Source: Sphingomonas sp. LM7
GTDB taxonomy: Bacteria; Pseudomonadota; Alphaproteobacteria; Sphingomonadales; Sphingomonadaceae
Reading direction: 5' to 3'
NCBI RefSeq assembly: GCF_002002925.1
Contig: NZ_CP019511.1
Coordinates: 620,001-684,000, forward strand
Length of the DNA: 64,000 nucleotides
Below are positions 17,520 to 23,607 of this stretch, one piece after another; the stretch's first letter is position 1, and every line of letters begins with the position of its first letter. The notes beneath the pieces were generated by a model. The model saw nothing but the letters and a program-made list of their open reading frames with translations, was not told the origin of the DNA and did not search any database. Made by a program: the position numbers and the translations under genes.

Positions 17520-18356
17520 TCAGGCCGCTTCCGCCACCTTCTTCTTGGCGAAGCGTTTCCGTGCGATCAGCGCCGCCGCAGCGCCGCCGAACAGCAGGAT
17601 CATCGGCGGGGCAGGGACCGGCTCGGGGCCGCCCGGTGGCGACGGCGGGGGATTATGACCGCCACCGCAATGCTTGCCCCATTTGCAGCCCCAGCTGCTC
17701 GACGTGCTCCAGTTGCCCGAGGTGCTCCAATTGCCGCTCGATGAAGTAGAGGAGGACGTCGACGAAGATGTCGACGATGATGTCGAAGAAGAGGTGGAAG
17801 ACGAAGTCGAGGAGCTGACGCCGCTCGACGTCGACGTCGAGGATCCACCGGTTGACGTCGAAGTCGAGGATCCGCCGGTCGATGTCGACGAGCCGCCGGT
17901 CGACGTGCTGGTGCCACCGCTCGAAATTTCGATGTTGATGCCGCTGCTGCTGCCCGAGGAGCTGCCCGAGCTGCCGAAGAAGCCGCCGGCGAAGAAGCCG
18001 CCGCCGAAGCCGCCGCCATAGCCACCGCCGCCACCGACGACGCCGGCCGCCGCACTGCTGGCCGCGGCTACCACGGGCATCTCACGCGGCGGAAGCGGGA
18101 TCGGTGCGCCCTGCGTCGTCACCACGACGACCTCGGGCCTGGTCACGGTCTTGGTCGTGACGACGCGGCGGACGAGCTTCTTGCGCTCGACGCCGGCGAC
18201 CGGCCCCTTGCGCACGACGCGCTTCTTCGCGACCGTGTACTGCTTGACCACGCTGGGCTGCGTTACGCGTTCGACGGCGTAGACTCCGCTGCCACCGATG
18301 ACTGCGCCGCCACAGGCGCATGCGCAGAGTTTCGCCAAGGCCATGCGAACCGACAT
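17520..18356 (-). CDS. low-complexity Ser/Thr-rich exported protein with a PEP-CTERM-like C-terminus
   Basis: 278 residues of unknown function. The N-terminus has a hydrophobic stretch (ACACGGAVIGGSGVYAV) that may be a signal anchor. A basic Lys/Arg/Val region (about 35-75) follows, then Gly/Phe-rich repeats (about 105-130), then about 80 residues made almost only of Ser, Thr and Gly, including tandem SSTS-type tetrads encoded by a 12-base DNA repeat. A short Cys pair region (WGCKWGKHCGGG) precedes Pro-rich PEPVPAPP, then a hydrophobic helix and a basic tail (RKRFAKKK). Pro-Glu-Pro, helix and Arg cluster form the tripartite layout of exosortase (PEP-CTERM) substrates. I infer a glycosylated or surface-exposed protein; no exosortase gene is in the window. 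Confidence 0.7.
   Translation of the reverse strand: MSVRMALAKLCACACGGAVIGGSGVYAVERVTQPSVVKQYTVAKKRVVRKGPVAGVERKKLVRRVVTTKTVTRPEVVVVTTQGAPIPLPPREMPVVAAASSAAAGVVGGGGGYGGGFGGGFFAGGFFGSSGSSSGSSSGINIEISSGGTSTSTGGSSTSTGGSSTSTSTGGSSTSTSSGVSSSTSSSTSSSTSSSTSSSTSSSTSSSGNWSTSGNWSTSSSWGCKWGKHCGGGHNPPPSPPGGPEPVPAPPMILLFGGAAAALIARKRFAKKKVAEAA
17740..17900. repeat. 12-base tandem repeat encoding Ser/Thr tetrads
   Basis: Within the low-complexity gene, units resembling GACGAAGATGTC (plus strand) recur imperfectly, followed by two longer near-identical blocks containing GTTGACGTCGAAGTCGAGGA-like sequence. They encode SSTS and GGSSTSTS repeats. Such tracts are prone to slipped-strand length change. Confidence 0.6.
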
Positions 18357-18681
18357 GATGTCCCACTCTTCCCTGTTGCTGGCGCGTCGCTCCCCACGGA
18401 ACCGTCAGCAGCTTCTGCGCCGTCAATGCACAAGAAACGCAAAACAAACTATTAAGCGCAAGCGGAACGAGCGCCATTTACCTTGTTCTTGGACAGTTTT
18501 TCGGGACTCGGCAGCAGAGCTTATGGTTAATGTGCGGTTTCGGTACGGTTCGTGGCTCCGCCAAGTCGTTACTTGTTAACAATGATGGTTAACGCAGGAC
18601 GACATCCGGCTCCTGTTCAGCCGATGCTAATTTCCTTCATGTTACCGGGAATTAGTCAGCGTGCCTGTCATAATCGCGCGC

Positions 18682-18710
18682 TTGTCTATGCGTTCGTGCG
18701 CAAGTATAGG
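18682..18710 (+). promoter_or_regulatory. sigma-70-type promoter of dksA
   Basis: TTGTCT (18682-18687) and TATAGG (18705-18710) are separated by exactly 17 bases. Each matches four of six consensus bases. The start codon of dksA is 65 bases beyond. This is the best promoter in the 418-base gene-free stretch 18357-18774. That stretch is otherwise AT-richer than its surroundings, contains TTAAC-like motifs near 18577-18595, and shows no ORF I would support. Confidence 0.55.
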
Positions 18711-18774
18711 GCGGGCGGGCAAAAAGGCAGTCGACCAGCGGCTTGGCCACTGGGTGACCAGTTGGAGAGTGGGG

Positions 18775-19242
18775 ATGGCTACGGTATTGGAACGTGCCGA
18801 CGAAGCGGGGAAATATTTCCCGGCGGCGGCGAATGACGGCGGCGACGGATATCGCCCGCACAACGACGAACCCTTCATGAACCCGCGGCAGCAGGAGTAT
18901 TTCCGCGAGAAGCTGCTCGCCTGGAAGGACGCGATCTATCGCGAGGCCGCCGGCACCCTCAACCAGCTGCAGACCGATTCGCTGCGCGAGGCCGACCTTA
19001 CCGACCGCGCATCGAGCGAGACCGACTGGTCGATCGAACTGCGCACCCGCGATCGCCAGCGCAAGCTGATCTCCAAGATCGACGCGGCGATGCGCCGGAT
19101 CGAAGAGGGTGAATATGGCTATTGCGAAGTGACCGGCGAGCCGATCTCGCTCGCCCGGCTCGAAGCACGGCCGATCGCGACGATGACGGTCGAGGCGCAG
19201 GAGCGTCACGAGCGCAACGAGAAGGTCTCGCGCGACGAATAG
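18775..19242 (+). CDS. dksA: RNA polymerase-binding transcription factor DksA, single-Cys type
   Basis: 155 residues from the ATG at 18775, preceded by GGAGAG; a longer in-frame ORF upstream crosses the promoter and is rejected. DksA inserts its coiled coil into the RNA polymerase secondary channel and works with ppGpp. The coiled-coil tip motif D-x-x-D-x-A is present (D74, D77, A79 in DLTDRAS). The C-terminal zinc-finger region (YGYCEVTGEPISLARLEARP) keeps only one Cys (C117) of the usual four, as is common in alphaproteobacterial DksA, so it probably folds without zinc. A strong hairpin follows the stop. Confidence 0.94.
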   Translation: MATVLERADEAGKYFPAAANDGGDGYRPHNDEPFMNPRQQEYFREKLLAWKDAIYREAAGTLNQLQTDSLREADLTDRASSETDWSIELRTRDRQRKLISKIDAAMRRIEEGEYGYCEVTGEPISLARLEARPIATMTVEAQERHERNEKVSRDE

Positions 19243-19248
19243 CGACTT

Positions 19249-19277
19249 GCGGGCCGCGATTTTTGGTCGCGGCCCGC
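19249..19277 (+). terminator. hairpin terminator after dksA
   Basis: GCGGGCCGCGA (19249-19259), a seven-base loop, TCGCGGCCCGC (19267-19277): a perfect eleven-base GC stem beginning six bases after the dksA stop. It is followed by CAAATTTA rather than a long T-run, so termination may be partial. Confidence 0.6.
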
Positions 19278-19347
19278 CAAATTTAGGCTTTCGTCAGGGA
19301 TTGATGGTTTAACTGACGCAGATCAATTTTTGCGTCGAGCAACCCTG

Positions 19348-19728
19348 ATGGATGACCATTTCTCTACCGATTCGGTGAACGCGCTCTCGGCCGATGACTT
19401 TACCGGCCAGCGCAGCGGTTCGCGCGACAGCCTGATGCTCACGGCGCAGTTTCGAATCGCCGGTGACGACAAGGTCGTCCAGGCGCGCGTGCGCAACCTC
19501 TCCTCGGGCGGATTGATGGCGGAATATGCCTCGCCCGTCGCAGCGCACACGCCGGTGGAAATCGAAGTGCGTGGCGTGGGCTGGGTGAAGGGGCGCATCG
19601 CCTGGGTCACCGACGGGCGCGTCGGCGTGGCCTTCGATATCGAGATCGATCCGATGCTGGCGCGCAAGCCGGTCGGCAAGGGTGCGCAAAACCCGGCCTA
19701 TACGAAGCCTTCGCTCACGCGACGCTAA
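19348..19728 (+). CDS. PilZ-domain protein (putative cyclic di-GMP receptor)
   Basis: 126 residues from the ATG at 19348; a TTG 18 bases upstream is also in frame. A single PilZ beta-barrel covers about residues 25-110. The ligand motifs can be read as R-x3-R (RSGSR, about residues 22-26) and N-x-S-x2-G (RNLSSGGLM), the standard c-di-GMP contact pair. There is no other domain, TM or signal, so it is probably a cytosolic effector passing c-di-GMP levels to motility, division or envelope machinery. It lies between dksA and rcdA, with the GGDEF/EAL gene 13 kb away as one possible source of ligand. Confidence 0.85.
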   Translation: MDDHFSTDSVNALSADDFTGQRSGSRDSLMLTAQFRIAGDDKVVQARVRNLSSGGLMAEYASPVAAHTPVEIEVRGVGWVKGRIAWVTDGRVGVAFDIEIDPMLARKPVGKGAQNPAYTKPSLTRR

Positions 19729-19815
19729 GGCGCGGCTCGGCATTCCGTCGGTGGTTACCGCAGAGATGCGGCCCTCTGGCCGCACCTCCCGGCAATAAAG
19801 CTGTGGACGGCCGCG

Positions 19816-19968
19816 CTAGCGGCTTAGCTCCTCCTTGACGCGCAGTTTCTGCTTCTTCAAATCCGCTATCAGCATCTGATCGGGAAGCGGCCGTTGCGCT
19901 TCGGCGGTAATCCGCTGGTCCAGAGTCGAATGCTTGGCGTTGAGTGCCACGAAATGCGCGTTCTGCAT
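19816..19968 (-). CDS. small YdcH/DUF465 family protein
   Basis: 50 residues, translated by hand from the ATG at 19968. It begins MQNAHFVALNAKHSTLDQRI and has the family's conserved core: H-x2-L-x2-H-x2-L-D, then an Asp-x2-hydrophobic stretch and LKKQKLRVKEEL. A two-helix coiled coil is predicted. YdcH/DUF465 proteins are widespread in Proteobacteria and have no settled function. A GGAGG-like sequence lies upstream on the minus strand. It is divergent from the second DUF465 gene 148 bases away. Confidence 0.85.
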   Translation of the reverse strand: MQNAHFVALNAKHSTLDQRITAEAQRPLPDQMLIADLKKQKLRVKEELSR

Positions 19969-20116
19969 GGAAGCGTTCCTCCTTCAATAGGCGCCGGGGG
20001 GAATGAATAAATCACCTTTCGAGTTGCTTGTCGCCCCCCGTATTCGGCGCAATCGACAGCCTGCAGAAAAGGCGCGATGATCCGTTGCGGGGCTTGTACT
20101 GCGTAAGGGGGCGGGA

Positions 20117-20314
20117 ATGGACGAAAGCGAGATCGTGCGGCGACTCGAGGAGTTGCGGACCGAGCATCGGGATCTCGACACCGCGATCGACGCGCTGCGC
20201 GAAACCGGCTCGGCGGACCAGCTCCAGCTGGCGCGGCTGAAGAAGCGCAAGCTGCGGCTGCGCGACGAGATCGCGGTGTTCGAAGATCAGCTCGTCCCCG
20301 ACATCATTGCCTGA
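20117..20314 (+). CDS. small YdcH/DUF465 family protein, second copy
   Basis: 65 residues: MDESEIVRRLEELRTEHRDL followed by D-x-A-I-D and LARLKKRKLRLRDEI, the DUF465 signature (His-Arg-Asp-Leu-Asp, then the LKKRKLRLRDEI block). It is highly charged and helical, likely a small coiled-coil dimer. The paralogue at 19816-19968 is divergent and shares the motif order but little sequence. It precedes rcdA by 74 bases on the same strand, so co-transcription is plausible. A GGGGGCGGG run precedes the ATG. Confidence 0.85.
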   Translation: MDESEIVRRLEELRTEHRDLDTAIDALRETGSADQLQLARLKKRKLRLRDEIAVFEDQLVPDIIA

Positions 20315-20388
20315 TCTCCCGAGCCGGGACGAAAATGCTGTAATATTAAGCATTCAACTCGTCCGCCCGATATGGCAACCATAGCGGG

Positions 20389-20847
20389 ATGACGGAGCAG
20401 GCAACCTCGACGATCCATCGCAGGCTGGTAGATTCGCTCTATGTCGAGGCGATGCTGCTGGCTGACGAGGCGCGCGGCTATTTCGATGTGCTGGGCCGCG
20501 CCGAGCGCGACTCGCTCGAGGCACTGAGCCGCGTCACCTTTTCCTGCGAGTCGCTCAAGGTCACGACGCGGCTGATGCACATCATCGCGTGGCTGCTGAC
20601 TCAGCGCGCGGTCGAGGCGGGCGAACTCACGCCCGTCGATGCGCTGTCGCCCTCACGGCGTCTGGGCGATGCGCCCGAGACCGAGGCGGAGACGCTCGAT
20701 ACGATGCCTGCCCATGCGCGCACGATCATCGCCACCAGCATCGAACTCCACCGCCGCGTCGCACGGCTCGACGCCTCGCTCGACGAGCCGCCGGCCGAAG
20801 CGAGTCCGGCGCGCCGGATGATCGAGCGGCTTTCCGCTTCGTTCTGA
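20389..20847 (+). CDS. rcdA: RcdA-like protease adaptor (DUF1465)
   Basis: 152 residues matching the alphaproteobacterial DUF1465 family: SLYVEAMLLADEARGYFD near the N-terminus and SRVTFSCESLKVTTRLMHII, WLLTQRAVEAGEL in the three-helix core. In Caulobacter, RcdA helps deliver the cell-cycle regulator CtrA to ClpXP by joining CpdR and PopA; PopA binds c-di-GMP. The PilZ and DksA genes upstream fit a cell-cycle/growth-control neighbourhood, though the exact role here is inferred. It starts at the ATG, with AGCGGG upstream. Confidence 0.88.
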   Translation: MTEQATSTIHRRLVDSLYVEAMLLADEARGYFDVLGRAERDSLEALSRVTFSCESLKVTTRLMHIIAWLLTQRAVEAGELTPVDALSPSRRLGDAPETEAETLDTMPAHARTIIATSIELHRRVARLDASLDEPPAEASPARRMIERLSASF

Positions 20848-20866
20848 GCGGTCACGGGTCGTATGG

Positions 20867-21466
20867 CTAGCTGACCCTGCAGCCAAGAGCAGCGAACACG
20901 TCTGCGGATGCGGCATCGGGTACACTGCTGGCCACCATTTTCGCACGTAAGGCCGCGCAACGATTTTTCTCGGCGACCGTGCGAGTTTCGTTCCACCCCA
21001 AGGCAACAAAGGTGACAAGCGAAATTGCGAGTATGAGTCCCACCATGAATGAGACTACGCCCCAGGTAGATATGCTCCAAGCCGCATCACGCGCTTTGCG
21101 GGCCGATTCATCAAGGCTCGCTGTGGAATCAACGAACACTTTGCCGTCTTCCAAGAGCTTCTTGCCGATGTAACGCTGTCGAAGGCGTTCGGCGTTAAAT
21201 TCGGCTTGCGCTTGAAAGCAGATCTGCGCGCTGACGCACAGACCCAATCCCGTAACGAACGCCAAGCCGCTTAGTCCTCCGACAAGAACCAATTGGGGAA
21301 TGAAGGTTTTCGAAACCAGATAGCCACCGAGCGCCAACAAGCCCGCCCCATTGGCGGCTGCGATCGAGTTCGTGATACGAGCGGCCAGCTCGCTTGCGGT
21401 GGATTCACTGCGATCCAGTCGGCGAAGGATTGCTTCTTCGTCGTCCCATTGCTCTTCAAGCTGCAT
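20867..21466 (-). CDS. orphan three-TM membrane protein of atypical composition
   Basis: 199 residues, not recognised. The acidic N-terminus (MQLEEQWDDEEAILRRLDRS) is followed by an amphipathic helix, two hydrophobic segments (about 40-58 and 60-80), a long soluble helix-rich loop (about 85-130), a third TM (about 133-157) and a short Cys-containing tail. Base composition is visibly less GC-rich than flanking genes, with A/T at many third positions, suggesting acquisition from elsewhere. It stands alone between rcdA and the nitronate monooxygenase gene with about 170 bases of similar composition upstream. The coiled-coil-plus-TM layout resembles various phage-defence and stress membrane proteins, but no specific family can be claimed. 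Confidence 0.75.
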   Translation of the reverse strand: MQLEEQWDDEEAILRRLDRSESTASELAARITNSIAAANGAGLLALGGYLVSKTFIPQLVLVGGLSGLAFVTGLGLCVSAQICFQAQAEFNAERLRQRYIGKKLLEDGKVFVDSTASLDESARKARDAAWSISTWGVVSFMVGLILAISLVTFVALGWNETRTVAEKNRCAALRAKMVASSVPDAASADVFAALGCRVS

Positions 21467-21636
21467 GGCTCGAAATATACACGATAGCTGTCGTCTTGAA
21501 CACCGAGAGCTCAGAGACGCGAAGATCGGGCATCAACGCGTCAGAGATGAGCCTAGGAGTGCGCAACACGCCTGCGCGCTGACTTACGTAGAGCGTCGAG
21601 CCCGCCCGACTCCAGCCGTCGCTGAGCTATACCGGG

Positions 21637-22590
21637 TCAAACTGTCAATTGGCACAGCGCCGCCTTCGCCGCGGCATATTCCCTCTTGAGCCGCTCGATC
21701 TTGACTGCGGCGGGCTCGACGGCGCCGACGGCGCCGATGCCCTGGCCCGATCCCCAGATCTCCTTCCACGCCTTGGCGCCGCCGAAGTTCATTGCGCTGG
21801 GATCGCTCTCCGGCAGCTTTTCGGGGTCGAGCCCGGCTGCCACGATCGAGCTGCGCAGGTAATTGCCGTGCACCCCGGTGAACAGGTTCGAATAGACGAT
21901 ATCGGCCGCGCGGCCCTCGACGATGCCCTGCTTATAGGCGTCGACGGCATTGGCTTCGTCAGTCGCGATGAAGGGTGAGCCGATATAGGCGAGGTCGGCG
22001 CCGAGCACCTGCGCGGCGAGCACTGCGCGGCCGGTGGCGATCGCGCCCGACAGGATCAGCGGCCCGTCGAACCACTCGCGCACTTCCTGGACGAAGGGGA
22101 AGGGATTGAGCTTGCCGGCATGGCCGCCCGCGCCAGTAGCGACGAGGATCAGCCCGTCGGCGCCCTTCTCGATCGCCTTGTGGGCGAAGCGATCGTCGAT
22201 GACGTCGTGGAGCGCGATGCCACCCCAGCTGTGCACTGCGTCATTGAGTTCGGGGCGCGCGCCGAGCGAGGTGATGACGATCGGCACCTTCCACTTGGCA
22301 CAGGTGTGGAGATCGGCCTCGAGCCGGTCGTTCGAGCGGTGGACGATCTGGTTGACTGCGAAGGGGGCGGCAGGGCTGTCCGGATTGGCGCGGTCCCAGG
22401 CGGCGAGCTCCTCGGTGATCCGGTGGAGCCATTCGTCGAGCAGGCTCTGCGGGCGTGCATTGAGCGCCGGGAAGGAACCGACGATCCCCGCCTTGCACTG
22501 CGCGATGACCAGATCGGGCACCGAGATGATGAACAAGGGCGAGCCGATGACAGGGAGCCGGAGGCGATCGAACAGCGGAGGAAGAGCCAT
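21637..22590 (-). CDS. nitronate monooxygenase (NMO/2-nitropropane dioxygenase family)
   Basis: 317-residue FMN-dependent TIM-barrel oxidase. MALPPLFDRLRLPVIGSPLF starts the barrel, GIVGSFPALNARP is the first conserved loop, VATGAGGHAGK carries the conserved flavin-site His-Ala-Gly, and LSGAIATGRAVLAAQVLGAD plus AYIGSPFIATDEAN form the phosphate-binding side. Known relatives detoxify alkyl nitronates such as propionate-3-nitronate. It is a cytoplasmic, probably single-gene unit, 84 bases downstream of no same-strand partner except the carbonic-anhydrase gene. Confidence 0.9.
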   Translation of the reverse strand: MALPPLFDRLRLPVIGSPLFIISVPDLVIAQCKAGIVGSFPALNARPQSLLDEWLHRITEELAAWDRANPDSPAAPFAVNQIVHRSNDRLEADLHTCAKWKVPIVITSLGARPELNDAVHSWGGIALHDVIDDRFAHKAIEKGADGLILVATGAGGHAGKLNPFPFVQEVREWFDGPLILSGAIATGRAVLAAQVLGADLAYIGSPFIATDEANAVDAYKQGIVEGRAADIVYSNLFTGVHGNYLRSSIVAAGLDPEKLPESDPSAMNFGGAKAWKEIWGSGQGIGAVGAVEPAAVKIERLKREYAAAKAALCQLTV

Positions 22591-22674
22591 GGACCAGTTT
22601 TGTAGCGCAACGGGAATGGCTGTCTATCCCGGTCTCGGCGACGCTACGGCAGGGCCGTGTAGCATGGCCGTGGC

Positions 22675-23199
22675 TCAATCGACTCGACGGAGTTCCTGCG
22701 CATATTGGCGCTGTTTGGCTGCGTAGAGCGCCGCCGACGCCTTGAGCATCGCCTTCTGATTGTCGTCGAGCGGGCGGATCGCCTTGGCCGGCGAGCCGAC
22801 GATAAGATAGCCCGGCGGGAAGGTCTTGCCTTCGGTGACCAGCGCGCCGGCGCCGACCAGACAGTCCTCGCCAATCACGGCACGGTTGAGGATCGTTGCG
22901 CCCATGCCGATCAACGAGCGGTCGCCGATGGTGCAGCCGTGGAGGATGGCGTGGTGGCCGACGGTCACGTCCTCGCCCAGCGTACACGGCGCGCCGGGGT
23001 CCGAATGGAGCATCGCGCCGTCCTGGATATTGGTCCGCGCGCCGATCAGGATCGGAGTGTTGTCGGCGCGGATCGCTGCGCCGAACCATACGCTCGCCAG
23101 TTCGGCGAGGTGGACGTCGCCGATCAGGTCGGCGCTCGGCGCGACCCAGGCGTCTGCGGCGAGTTGTGGCTGGTAGCCGCCCAGTGCGTAGAGCGGCAT
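22675..23199 (-). CDS. gamma-type carbonic anhydrase-like hexapeptide protein
   Basis: 174 residues from the ATG at 23199 (MPLYALGGYQPQL). Left-handed beta-helix: repeated hexapeptides such as IGDVHL, IGARTN, LGEDVT, IGDRSL and IGEDCL. Zinc ligand candidates are His in MLHSD and the pair in VGHHAILHGC, as in the gamma-CA/YrdA/CaiE group, with a C-terminal helix after GSPAKAIRPL. Whether it hydrates CO2 or has another metal-dependent role cannot be told. A small membrane-protein gene precedes it by four bases on the same strand. Confidence 0.92.
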   Translation of the reverse strand: MPLYALGGYQPQLAADAWVAPSADLIGDVHLAELASVWFGAAIRADNTPILIGARTNIQDGAMLHSDPGAPCTLGEDVTVGHHAILHGCTIGDRSLIGMGATILNRAVIGEDCLVGAGALVTEGKTFPPGYLIVGSPAKAIRPLDDNQKAMLKASAALYAAKQRQYAQELRRVD

Positions 23200-23203
23200 C
23201 GCC

Positions 23204-23434
23204 TCAGAAAAGCGGTGCGTTGAACGTCGCGGGGAGGGGCATGTGCAGCCCCAGCACCAGCGCGAGGCCGACGGCGCCAAGCAGGATCGCCAGCGTCGAG
23301 GAAAGCGAAAACAGGCCCCAGCCCACCAGGGTCACCATCTGCGGATTGGGCCGCTGTTCGCGCTGGTTGCGCTGCATCGCGAACAGGACGAACATCGCCA
23401 GCATCGCGTAGAGTGAAATGAAGAATTCGGTCAT
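23204..23434 (-). CDS. small two-TM membrane protein, unknown function
   Basis: 76 residues: MTEFFISLYAMLAMFVLFAM makes the first helix, a short basic loop with NQREQRPNP follows, then a second helix around LVGWGLFSLSSTLAILLGAV. Not recognised. It ends four bases before the carbonic-anhydrase-like gene, so the two probably form one transcript. Orientation by the positive-inside rule puts the loop in the cytoplasm. Confidence 0.75.
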   Translation of the reverse strand: MTEFFISLYAMLAMFVLFAMQRNQREQRPNPQMVTLVGWGLFSLSSTLAILLGAVGLALVLGLHMPLPATFNAPLF

Positions 23435-23607
23435 CGTTTCAAAACCCGCCCCCGCGTGATCTCGCGGATTTGGTAGCCCGGTAAGGTTAACGCTTCAATG
23501 CCGGGACCCTGCGGATCATCGCGTAGGAACATGCTTTGGTCGCGCGATGCGGCTGGACGGCGAATGTAAAAATGAATAGCATATGTGAAAATATTGGGAG
23601 ACGGGGC

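Noticed and set aside
17674..18021. Acidic Asp/Glu/Val repeat protein on the plus strand
   Set aside because: It is the mirror of the Ser/Thr repeats of the minus-strand gene, with no ribosome binding site and no independent start signal.
18573..18596. CtrA-like box (TTAAC near TTAAC) upstream of dksA
   Set aside because: The two TTAA halves are nine bases apart, not the seven of the CtrA consensus, so it is too weak to call.
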